Positions 1-5,451 of a stretch of DNA of 5,451 nt are shown in pieces. Origin of the DNA: Roseovarius sp. UBA3070 (GTDB taxonomy: Bacteria > Pseudomonadota > Alphaproteobacteria > Rhodobacterales > Rhodobacteraceae). Each line of letters begins with the position of its first letter. The first letter of the stretch is position 1. The DNA lies in contig DFBW01000289.1 in NCBI GenBank assembly GCA_002366775.1, positions 292 through 5,742 of the forward strand, read 5' to 3'. A program made the translations under genes and the position numbers. The notes below the pieces were generated by a model, which made no database searches, had not been told where the DNA came from, and worked only from the letters and a program-made list of their open reading frames with translations.

Positions 1-839
1 GCGACCAGAAATTCAACAGTGCCCAGCCCGCGATAATTCAGGCTCTCGCCCAGTTTCACCGCATCCGATGCAATTTGGTCAAGCAAGGCGCGTGGCAGGC
101 CCCATGCTGGGGCTTCCTCGATCACCTTTTGGTGGCGACGTTGCAAGGTGCAGTCGCGTTCAAACAGATGCACCACATGGCCTGCGCCGTCACCGGCGAT
201 TTGCACCTCGACGTGGCGCGCGGCCGGCAAGAAGCGTTCCAGCAACATGCCCTCGGATCCGAATGTGGACTTCGCCTCGCGCAGGGCCCCTTCGATGTCT
301 TGCATCAACGTGGATTCATTTTCGACCAGACGCTGACCGCGCCCGCCACCGCCGCCAACAGCCTTGAGCAGCACCGGAAAGCCCATTTCGTGCACTTCGG
401 CGGCAATTTCATCGGGGTCGGATTTCGCGCCACTTGCGCCAGAGACAACCGGAACGCCCGCCGCAATCGCTGCGTCTTTGGCGCTGGCCTTGTCACCGAA
501 ACGATCCAGGGTTTCGCTCGTTGGGCCGACAAAGATCATTCCGGCGGCTTCGACCGCATTGGCGAAATCCGGGTTCTCGGCCAGAAAGCCATAACCGGGA
601 TGGATCGCATCGGCACCCACCCGACGCGCGGCGTCAAGTACGGCGTCGATCTTGAGATAGCTTTCGCTGGCCGGCCCCGCCCCGATCAGGATCGAGCGGC
701 CGATTTCACGCACATGCAACGCATTTGCGTCTGCCTCAGAGTGAACGCCCACCGGGGTGATACCCTGCGCGCGCGCGGTGCGGGCGATCCGGCAGGCGAT
801 CTCGCCACGGTTGGCAATGAGCAATGTATTGATTTTCAT
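1..839 (-). CDS. Acyl-CoA carboxylase alpha subunit, biotin carboxylase domain (3' end off window)
   Basis: The frame from ATG 839 stays open to base 1, giving 279 complete residues of the N-terminal biotin carboxylase domain. This domain carboxylates biotin using ATP and bicarbonate. The protein is probably a 650-residue or longer alpha subunit whose biotin carrier domain lies off the window; a separate AccC-like protein cannot be excluded. The start is the classic LIANRGEIACRI (7-18). IHPGYGFLAEN (79-89) ends the preATP-grasp part. In the ATP-grasp domain, residue numbers match E. coli AccC without gaps: K117 (K116 there), K159, the glycine-rich loop GGGGGRGQR (162-170), E201, H209, C230, TLQRRHQK with Q233, H236 and K238, and E276. 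The loop carries Gln169 where AccC and most relatives have Met. The gene follows the carboxyltransferase by 10 nt, as expected for partners of one holoenzyme. Conserved catalytic residues suggest it is active. Confidence 0.95.
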   Translation of the reverse strand, partial: MKINTLLIANRGEIACRIARTARAQGITPVGVHSEADANALHVREIGRSILIGAGPASESYLKIDAVLDAARRVGADAIHPGYGFLAENPDFANAVEAAGMIFVGPTSETLDRFGDKASAKDAAIAAGVPVVSGASGAKSDPDEIAAEVHEMGFPVLLKAVGGGGGRGQRLVENESTLMQDIEGALREAKSTFGSEGMLLERFLPAARHVEVQIAGDGAGHVVHLFERDCTLQRRHQKVIEEAPAWGLPRALLDQIASDAVKLGESLNYRGLGTVEFLV

Positions 840-843
840 GATA

Positions 844-849
844 CTCTCC
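844..849 (-). promoter_or_regulatory. Ribosome binding site of the biotin carboxylase subunit
   Basis: On the minus strand GGAGAG follows directly after the carboxyltransferase TGA, and the ATG at 839 comes 4 nt after its last base (6 nt after GGAG). It supports the ATG at 839 as the start. Confidence 0.75.
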
Positions 850-2457
850 TCAGAACCGGAACACGCCGAAATTGGTTTCAACTTTCGGCCGCCGCGAGGC
901 GACATCCAGCAGCAACGCCAGCACATCGCGGGTCTCGGAGGGCTCAATTACGTTGTCCGTCCACAGGTTTGACGCAAAATTATAGGCGCCCTGGAAATCT
1001 TCGTATTCCTTGCGAACCGGAGCCTTGAAGGCGTCTTCTTCTTCGGGGGTCCATGTTTTGCCGTCGCGGGCCAGAATTTGCGCGCGCACCTGTGCCAAAA
1101 CACTTGCGGCCTGGTCTGGCCCCATGATGGCTGAGCGTCCAGAGGGCCACATGAACATCGCGTCCGGCTGAAACGGGCGGCCCAGCATCGCCAGATAGCC
1201 GGCACCATAAGACCCACCGGTAATCACCGTATATTTGGGCACCCGAGCCGAGGACATGGCGGTGATCATTTTTGCGCCGGCCTTGGCGATGCCGGCCTGT
1301 TCGGCCTCGCGGCCAACCATGAACCCGTTCACATCCGCCAGAAACACCAGCGGAATGTCGCGTTGAACACACAGGTTGATGAAATGCGTGGCCTTCAGCG
1401 CCGCTTCGACAAACAGAACGCCGGTATTGGCAAGGATGCCAACCTCGTGCCCATGAATGCGCGCCCAGCCGGTCATCATTGTATCGCCATACAGCGGTTT
1501 GAATTCGTGAAAATCACTTCCATCCACCAGACGGGCCACGATCTCGCGGTTGTCGGTGGGGATCTTGGCATCGCGGCTGACGATGCCGTGAATATCCTCA
1601 ACCGGATAAGCCGGAGGGATGGCCGCAGCAGGTGTTTTACGCGGGCTTGGCTTTTCTCCCAGATGCGAAACGATCTGACGGGTGATGGCCAGCGCGTGGG
1701 CGTCATCCTCGGCCAGATGGTCAGTAACACCCGACACCGAGCTGTGCATTTTGCCGCCACCCAGTGTTTCGGCATCTACCTTTTCGCCGGTCGCGGCAAA
1801 GGTCAGTTCGGGTCCACCAAGATACATGAAGCCCTGACCGCGCACGATCACAACCTCGTCGCAGAGCGCCGGAATATAGGCCCCTCCGGCGGTGCAAGGC
1901 CCCATGACCACAGCAACCTGCGGCACGCCGTCCCCCGACATGCCAACCTGCTGGTGAAAGATCGAACCAAACTGGCCTTCGTCGGGAAAGATGTTGGCGA
2001 TTTCAGGCAGGAATGCCCCGCCGCTGTCGACCAGCGTAATCACGGGCAATCGGTTTTGCCACGCGATGCGCTGAGCCCGCACATGTTTCTTGCAGGTCAT
2101 GCCAAAGTAGGTGCCGCCTTTGACAGTCGCATCATTGGCGATAATCATGCACTGGCGGCCTTCGATCACGCCGATGCCAGTGATGATGCTGGCCCCCGGT
2201 GGCACATCATCATATTTCCCAAGCCCTGCCAGATCGCCCAGTTCCAGAAATGGGCTGCCCGGATCAATCAGTCGCTCTACTCGTTCACGCGGCAGCATTT
2301 TGCCTTTGGCCACATGGCGATCACGGGCTTTTTGTGGCCCACCGATGCGTTGCGCACGGCGCAGCTCATGCAATTCGTCCAGTTTCTGGCGATAATGCGC
2401 TTCGTTGGCGCGAAACTCTTGCGACCCCGTGTTGATCGTTGTTTTTAGCTGGGTCAT
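850..2457 (-). CDS. Acyl-CoA carboxylase carboxyltransferase (beta) subunit, MCC/geranyl-CoA carboxylase-like
   Basis: This 535-residue protein matches the usual length of 3-methylcrotonyl-CoA (MCC) and geranyl-CoA carboxylase beta subunits. It transfers CO2 from carboxybiotin to an enoyl-CoA, working with the alpha subunit encoded next door. The N-terminal crotonase-like half holds LERGDLAGLG-type sequence (FLELGDLAGLG, 70-80), NDATVKGGTY (108-117), the DSGGAFLP oxyanion segment (144-151) and CTAGGAY (188-194). The C-terminal half holds GVLFVEAALKATHFINLC (346-363), GFMVGRE (378-384) and GGSYGAG (414-420), followed by FMWPSGRSAIMG (435-446). The NDATVKGGTY and GFMVGRE segments point to the MCC/geranyl branch rather than propionyl-CoA carboxylase. 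The third residue after the Gly pair, Phe149, differs from the Asn I recall in MCC (SGGANLP). This could mark a different subfamily. Its start overlaps the ligase stop, and the biotin carboxylase gene follows after 10 nt. The carboxyltransferase role is certain; the acyl-CoA accepted is not. Confidence 0.95.
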   Translation of the reverse strand: MTQLKTTINTGSQEFRANEAHYRQKLDELHELRRAQRIGGPQKARDRHVAKGKMLPRERVERLIDPGSPFLELGDLAGLGKYDDVPPGASIITGIGVIEGRQCMIIANDATVKGGTYFGMTCKKHVRAQRIAWQNRLPVITLVDSGGAFLPEIANIFPDEGQFGSIFHQQVGMSGDGVPQVAVVMGPCTAGGAYIPALCDEVVIVRGQGFMYLGGPELTFAATGEKVDAETLGGGKMHSSVSGVTDHLAEDDAHALAITRQIVSHLGEKPSPRKTPAAAIPPAYPVEDIHGIVSRDAKIPTDNREIVARLVDGSDFHEFKPLYGDTMMTGWARIHGHEVGILANTGVLFVEAALKATHFINLCVQRDIPLVFLADVNGFMVGREAEQAGIAKAGAKMITAMSSARVPKYTVITGGSYGAGYLAMLGRPFQPDAMFMWPSGRSAIMGPDQAASVLAQVRAQILARDGKTWTPEEEDAFKAPVRKEYEDFQGAYNFASNLWTDNVIEPSETRDVLALLLDVASRRPKVETNFGVFRF

Positions 2458-2466
2458 GGCAACTCC
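2454..2466 (-). promoter_or_regulatory. ATGA stop/start overlap with internal ribosome binding site
   Basis: The carboxyltransferase ATG (2457-2455) overlaps the ligase TGA (2456-2454) in the sequence ATGA. A GGAG (2466-2463 on the minus strand), 5 nt upstream of the ATG, lies inside the last ligase codons. This arrangement is typical of translational coupling and suggests the two proteins are made in fixed proportion. Confidence 0.8.
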
Positions 2467-3845
2467 GGAAATTCTCTGAGAGTGAGCGCGACTTTGGCGG
2501 CACCCGGCTTGTCAAACGTGTCGGCGGCGACGATCGTGACATCCGCCTTGAACACCAATGCGTCCCGCAGTCGGGTCTCGATGGTTGATTTCAGGTCAGG
2601 ATCGTCCTGGGGTGATCTGTCCGGCCCGCGCTCAACGATCACTTTCAGGGCCCCCTGAGTGGTGTGGCCGTCAAAATCGGCCACCACGCGCATGATCCCG
2701 TTGGTGTCGGGCATCATGTCGTTGACGATGCTGTGAATGGCGGATGGAAACACATTCGCGCCGCGCACAATCAGCATATCGTCAGTGCGCCCGACACAGC
2801 GTATCTTTGGCCCAGTCCGGCCGCACGAACAGGAGGTGCTCAGCACCTCAATGAAATCCCCCGACCGGAAGCGCAACAAAGGGCTGGCCTGACGGGTGAT
2901 TGCGGTATAGATCATTTCGCCTTTTGCACCCTCGTCAAAGGGGATGATTTCGCCGGTATCGGGGTCCAGAAGTTCGGTGATGATGTGGTCCATGCTGACC
3001 ATATGCATGCCGGATTGTTCATCGCATTCGGCCCAATAGGCCATGCCCAGATCGGTGCCGCCCAACATTTCGCAACATTTGGCCCCCCAGAGGTCCTCAA
3101 TACGCTTGCGAATAGAAGGGATGCCGCCGCCCGGCTCACCGCCGACGATAATGCGTTCGACGCCCAGTTCCGAGGCTTTGACACCAAGGATTTCCTCGGC
3201 TATTTCGCCAAGGTGCAACACAAAGTTCGGCGCGCCGACAATACAGCGCGGGCGGGTGTCGGCGCAGGCGCGCAACAGCCGGTCTGCGCCGCCATCAGCG
3301 CCGATCGGCACATCAACCGCGCCCATGTATTGCAGCGCCTGCATTACCGGAATACCGCCAACAAAGCCTTTGGCCAGCGAAAACCCGTGCAGCACAAGAT
3401 CACCGGGGCGGATGCCGTTTGCAAAGAAACACCGCGCCGACATTTCGTTCCATGCTTCGACATCCGATTCGGTCAATGCCACATAGGACGGGCTGCCGGT
3501 GGTGCCGGATGACGCCTGCATCTGAACGATGTCTCCTGGGTCGGCCGCCAGATGCCTGCCAAAAGGCTTGCGCGCTGCAAGGCTCTCGCGGACGTCGGTC
3601 TTGAACGTATAGGGCAGTTTCTGCAGGTCTTCGATGCTGCGAATGTCGTCAAATGCGATGCCGACTTTGGCCAGCTTATCCTGATAGAAATCAGAGTTCT
3701 CTTTCAGATAAGCCATCTGCGCGATCAGGTTTTCCTCCTGGACGCGGCGCACCTCGTCCAAAGGGGCCATTTCGATGTCATGCCAGCATTTGGCATCTAC
3801 CTTGTCCAACGCATCCGCGCGGCGGTACCGCATTGCGAAATTCAT
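2454..3845 (-). CDS. PaaK-type (phenylacetate-CoA ligase family) AMP-forming acyl-CoA ligase
   Basis: This 463-residue protein belongs to the phenylacetate-CoA ligase branch of adenylate-forming enzymes, which convert a carboxylic acid, ATP and CoA to acyl-CoA, AMP and PPi. The phosphate-binding loop SSGTTGSP is at 112-119. GGEPGGGIPSIRKRIEDLWG (235-254) matches the family GGEP motif, and LGGTD (261-265) stands where the YGxTE/YGLSE motif is usual. The adenine/ribose and hinge region is GRTDDMLIVRGANVFPS (352-368). A CxCGRT motif (339-344) with ECxxxxxGxH (273-281) may form a metal site. The C-terminal lysine motif is atypical: A449 appears to align with the catalytic Lys, with K446 and K451 nearby. 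The chosen start has a good ribosome binding site; earlier ATGs would overlap the dehydrogenase. The stop overlaps the carboxyltransferase start by 4 nt, indicating coupled translation. Phenylacetate is unlikely to be the substrate, since no paa genes are visible and the context points to acyl-CoA carboxylation. The substrate is unknown. Confidence 0.93.
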   Translation of the reverse strand: MNFAMRYRRADALDKVDAKCWHDIEMAPLDEVRRVQEENLIAQMAYLKENSDFYQDKLAKVGIAFDDIRSIEDLQKLPYTFKTDVRESLAARKPFGRHLAADPGDIVQMQASSGTTGSPSYVALTESDVEAWNEMSARCFFANGIRPGDLVLHGFSLAKGFVGGIPVMQALQYMGAVDVPIGADGGADRLLRACADTRPRCIVGAPNFVLHLGEIAEEILGVKASELGVERIIVGGEPGGGIPSIRKRIEDLWGAKCCEMLGGTDLGMAYWAECDEQSGMHMVSMDHIITELLDPDTGEIIPFDEGAKGEMIYTAITRQASPLLRFRSGDFIEVLSTSCSCGRTGPKIRCVGRTDDMLIVRGANVFPSAIHSIVNDMMPDTNGIMRVVADFDGHTTQGALKVIVERGPDRSPQDDPDLKSTIETRLRDALVFKADVTIVAADTFDKPGAAKVALTLREFPELP

Positions 3846-3852
3846 GTCATCA

Positions 3853-3858
3853 CCCTCC
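3853..3858 (-). promoter_or_regulatory. Ribosome binding site that fixes the ligase start
   Basis: On the minus strand GGAGGG sits 7 nt before the ATG at 3845. The in-frame upstream ATG at 3860 abuts this site and the one at 3914 lies inside the dehydrogenase gene, so 3845 is the most likely start. Confidence 0.8.
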
Positions 3859-3876
3859 ATTCGTTTCTTACCCGGC

Positions 3877-5037
3877 TCAATAGGACCGGGGCAAACCCAT
3901 GACTTTGTTGCCAATATAGCTAAGGCACAATTCTCTGTTCACAGGGGCGGTGCGCAACAGGCGCATCATCGGATACATCTCATAGATGCCGGTGTCTTCG
4001 GTGAAACCCGAGCCACCATGGGCCTGCAACGCGGCATCCACCGCCTCGATCCCGGCCTCTGCGGCGGCGTATTTCGCCATGTTCGACGATTCCCCCGCTG
4101 GCAGATTGTGGTCAAATTCCCAAGCCGCCCGGCGGGTCATCAAGCTCGCCAGTTCGACATTGGTGTAGGCCTTGGCCAGCGGATGCTGCACACCTTGATG
4201 CGCGCCAATCGGTTGGTCAAACACGTTGCGCTCATTGGCATAAGCCACAGCCTTGTTCAGCGCAAAGCGCCCGATGCCACAGCACAAGCCACCCAGAATG
4301 ATCCGTTCGGGATTGAGAGAATCAAACAGAATATTGAACCCCTCGTCGACGTGGCCAACCACATCTTCGGGGCCAAGATCCACATCGTCAAAGAACAGGG
4401 TCCACTGTTCTTCGGGCAGCGGGATTGAAATGCGCACCCGTTGCATGTCGACGCCCTTTTTCTTCAGATCGACGGCGAACAGCGTAAAGCCATCTGTCTT
4501 GCGGGCCACCTGATCGTGCGGCGTCGTGCGCGCCACGACAAGGCAATAATCCGACACATCTGCGCCGGTGATAAATGTCTTTTCGCCAGACAGTGAAAAC
4601 CGGTTGCCGTTGCGCTTGGCAATCGTCTTGGTTTTCATTGAGTTCGATCCAGCACCGGGTTCGGTGATTGCGAAACAAAACTGGATGTCACCTTTGCAAG
4701 CGGCTGGAAGCAGCTCTTTCTTGTGAAATTCGGTGCCGTGTGCTGCCAGGTGCGCCATCGACATCGTCGGCCCAACCACCATCATCAGCAGCGGGATGCC
4801 CTGGTTGGCCGTGCCCTCCATGAACAGCGTCATTTCGGTCATGCCCAGTCCGGCACCGCCGTATTCCTCGGGTACCATGATGCCCAGAAACCCGTCATCG
4901 GCGATCTGTTGAAACATCTCCTTGGGGAACTCATGGCGGCGCGCGTGTTCCAGCCAATAGGTATTGTCATAGCTTTGCGCCAGCTGGCTGCCGTATTCAT
5001 AAATCTGGCGTTGTTCGTCGTTCAGATTGAAATCCAT
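3877..5037 (-). CDS. Acyl-CoA dehydrogenase (FAD-dependent)
   Basis: This 386-residue protein has full family length. Such enzymes oxidise a saturated acyl-CoA to the trans-2-enoyl-CoA, passing electrons via FAD to electron-transfer flavoprotein, in the cytoplasm. Visible landmarks are the N-terminal helical domain (about 1-115, with the EEYGGAGLG turn at 57-65), the middle beta domain with the flavin-contacting FAITEPGAGSN motif (122-132) and GEKTFITGA (151-159), and the C-terminal helical domain with QAHGGSGFTED (338-347), which contacts FAD of the partner subunit. The C-terminus ends in LGLPRSY-like MGLPRSY. The catalytic base is not obvious. The usual YEGT motif of short/medium-chain enzymes is absent. 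Glu244 in NPERI (codon 4306-4308) aligns with the base of isovaleryl-CoA dehydrogenase, and Glu369 is near the classical position. Neighbouring ligase and carboxylase genes suggest it oxidises a branched or unusual acyl-CoA. There is no signal peptide. The family is certain; the substrate is unknown. Confidence 0.96.
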   Translation of the reverse strand: MDFNLNDEQRQIYEYGSQLAQSYDNTYWLEHARRHEFPKEMFQQIADDGFLGIMVPEEYGGAGLGMTEMTLFMEGTANQGIPLLMMVVGPTMSMAHLAAHGTEFHKKELLPAACKGDIQFCFAITEPGAGSNSMKTKTIAKRNGNRFSLSGEKTFITGADVSDYCLVVARTTPHDQVARKTDGFTLFAVDLKKKGVDMQRVRISIPLPEEQWTLFFDDVDLGPEDVVGHVDEGFNILFDSLNPERIILGGLCCGIGRFALNKAVAYANERNVFDQPIGAHQGVQHPLAKAYTNVELASLMTRRAAWEFDHNLPAGESSNMAKYAAAEAGIEAVDAALQAHGGSGFTEDTGIYEMYPMMRLLRTAPVNRELCLSYIGNKVMGLPRSY

Positions 5038-5046
5038 TGTTCAGAT

Positions 5047-5051
5047 CTCCT
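5047..5051 (-). promoter_or_regulatory. Ribosome binding site of the acyl-CoA dehydrogenase
   Basis: Reading the minus strand, AGGAG lies 9 nt before the ATG at 5037 and just after the TAA of the crotonase gene. It supports that ATG as the start and fits tightly linked translation of the two genes. Confidence 0.75.
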
Positions 5052-5053
5052 GT

Positions 5054-5451
5054 TTATTGCTTGAATTCAGGTGCGCGGCGGTTTTCAAAAGCGTCCAGCC
5101 CTTCGGTCACATCTGCGCTGGGCAGGGCGCGTACCGCTGCGTCGCGCTCTAGGCGCATCTGCTGATCAATCGCCATGTCTGCGCCTTCACGCGCCAGCCG
5201 TTTCATTTCGGCAATGCCGGGGCGCGATCGGGTTGCGATGGTCTGGCAATATTCCTGCGCTGCGGTGTGCAGATCACTGTCCGGCACAACATAGTTGACC
5301 AGACCTGCGTCTTTGGCTTCATCTGCCTTCAGCCAACGGGCCGAAAACATCAGATCCAAAGCGCGGCGTTGCCCCATCAACCGGGTCCGGCGTTGGCTGC
5401 CGCCCCAGCCGGGGATCAGCCCGAACTGCGCGTGCTGGTCGCCGAACTGGG
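5054..5451 (-). CDS. Enoyl-CoA hydratase/isomerase (crotonase) family protein, C-terminal part, 5' end off window
   Basis: Crotonase-fold enzymes act on acyl-CoA thioesters, most often hydrating 2-enoyl-CoA; the family also includes isomerases, hydrolases and decarboxylases. About 131 C-terminal residues are visible, roughly half of a usual 260-residue protein, ending at a TAA. The visible part opens with the family signature FGLIPGWGGSQRR (visible residues 9-21), followed by the usual RALDLMFSARWLKADEAKDAGLVNYVV-type helix and strand region (conserved residues A, G, L, V, N) and ends in the typical AFENRRAPEF tail that closes over CoA. Translation upstream of the in-frame TTG at 5380 stays open and matches the family, so that TTG is not the start. 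The residue aligned with the second catalytic Glu of rat crotonase (Glu164) is a His (codon 5432-5434); the first catalytic Glu lies off the window. The gene is first in the visible operon, 16 nt before the dehydrogenase. Family assignment is firm; hydratase activity is not. Confidence 0.92.
   Translation of the reverse strand, partial: QFGDQHAQFGLIPGWGGSQRRTRLMGQRRALDLMFSARWLKADEAKDAGLVNYVVPDSDLHTAAQEYCQTIATRSRPGIAEMKRLAREGADMAIDQQMRLERDAAVRALPSADVTEGLDAFENRRAPEFKQ

Noticed and set aside
75..1028. Long plus-strand open frame (317 codons) opposite the carboxylase genes
   Set aside because: It lies antisense to the biotin carboxylase and carboxyltransferase genes, whose translations match well-known families. 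Its translation resembles no family I know and is a by-product of GC-rich codon use.
1363..2448. Plus-strand open frame (361 codons) antisense to the carboxyltransferase
   Set aside because: Fully inside a conserved gene on the other strand; no recognisable motifs.
2664..3512. Plus-strand open frame antisense to the ligase
   Set aside because: Mirror of a conserved coding region; low-plausibility protein with no domain.
2454..3845. True phenylacetate-CoA ligase (paaK)
   Set aside because: No paa genes are nearby, the YGLSE and C-terminal Lys motifs deviate, and the gene is coupled to an acyl-CoA carboxylase.
3871..3890. Inverted repeat CCCGG/CCGGG around the dehydrogenase stop codon, possible terminator
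   Set aside because: The stem is only 5 bp with a 10-nt loop and no following T run, and the next gene starts 26 nt on; likely chance.
3846..3914. Longer ligase with a start at 3914 or 3860
   Set aside because: The 3914 start overlaps the dehydrogenase by 38 nt and adds residues unlike the family; the 3860 ATG abuts the GGAGGG that serves the ATG at 3845.
3775..4428. Plus-strand open frame across the ligase/dehydrogenase junction
   Set aside because: Overlaps two conserved genes on the other strand; no motif or convincing start.
5378..5380. TTG as the start of the crotonase gene
   Set aside because: The upstream in-frame sequence encodes the conserved FGLIPGWGGSQRR region, so the gene begins beyond the window.

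Overview
The window is a run of five same-strand (minus) protein-coding genes. It has no RNA genes, mobile elements, repeat arrays or sizeable non-coding gaps. In transcription order, from high to low coordinates, it reads: an enoyl-CoA hydratase/crotonase-family protein (5' end off the window), an acyl-CoA dehydrogenase, a PaaK-type acyl-CoA ligase (AMP-forming), an acyl-CoA carboxylase carboxyltransferase (beta) subunit, and the biotin carboxylase part of the matching alpha subunit (3' end off the window).

The spacings are 16 nt, 31 nt, a 4-nt ATGA start/stop overlap, and 10 nt. Each start has a plausible Shine-Dalgarno sequence, so this looks like one operon. No promoter or terminator is visible, and the operon continues past both edges. 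The biotin carboxylase reading frame is open to base 1 and runs 839 to 1; the 5' part of the crotonase runs off at base 5451.

Together the genes suggest a carboxylation-dependent acyl-CoA degradation pathway. The ligase would activate a free acid to its CoA thioester, the dehydrogenase would introduce the alpha,beta double bond, and the biotin-dependent carboxylase would carboxylate the enoyl-CoA, as 3-methylcrotonyl-CoA and geranyl-CoA carboxylases do. The crotonase would then act on the product. The layout resembles leucine/isovalerate (liu) and acyclic terpene (atu) operons. It differs in having a PaaK-type ligase embedded in it and translationally coupled to the carboxylase. The true substrate cannot be read from the sequence.

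The fairly GC-rich coding sequence, strong Shine-Dalgarno sites and protein style suggest a proteobacterium, most likely an alphaproteobacterium such as the Rhodobacterales. That is an impression, not a computed assignment. The most notable details are non-standard active-site residues: a His where crotonases usually have their second catalytic Glu, a Gln for the usual Met in the biotin carboxylase glycine-rich loop, and an unclear catalytic Lys at the ligase C-terminus. I see no clearly new kind of system here; the interest lies in the unassigned substrate and these substitutions.
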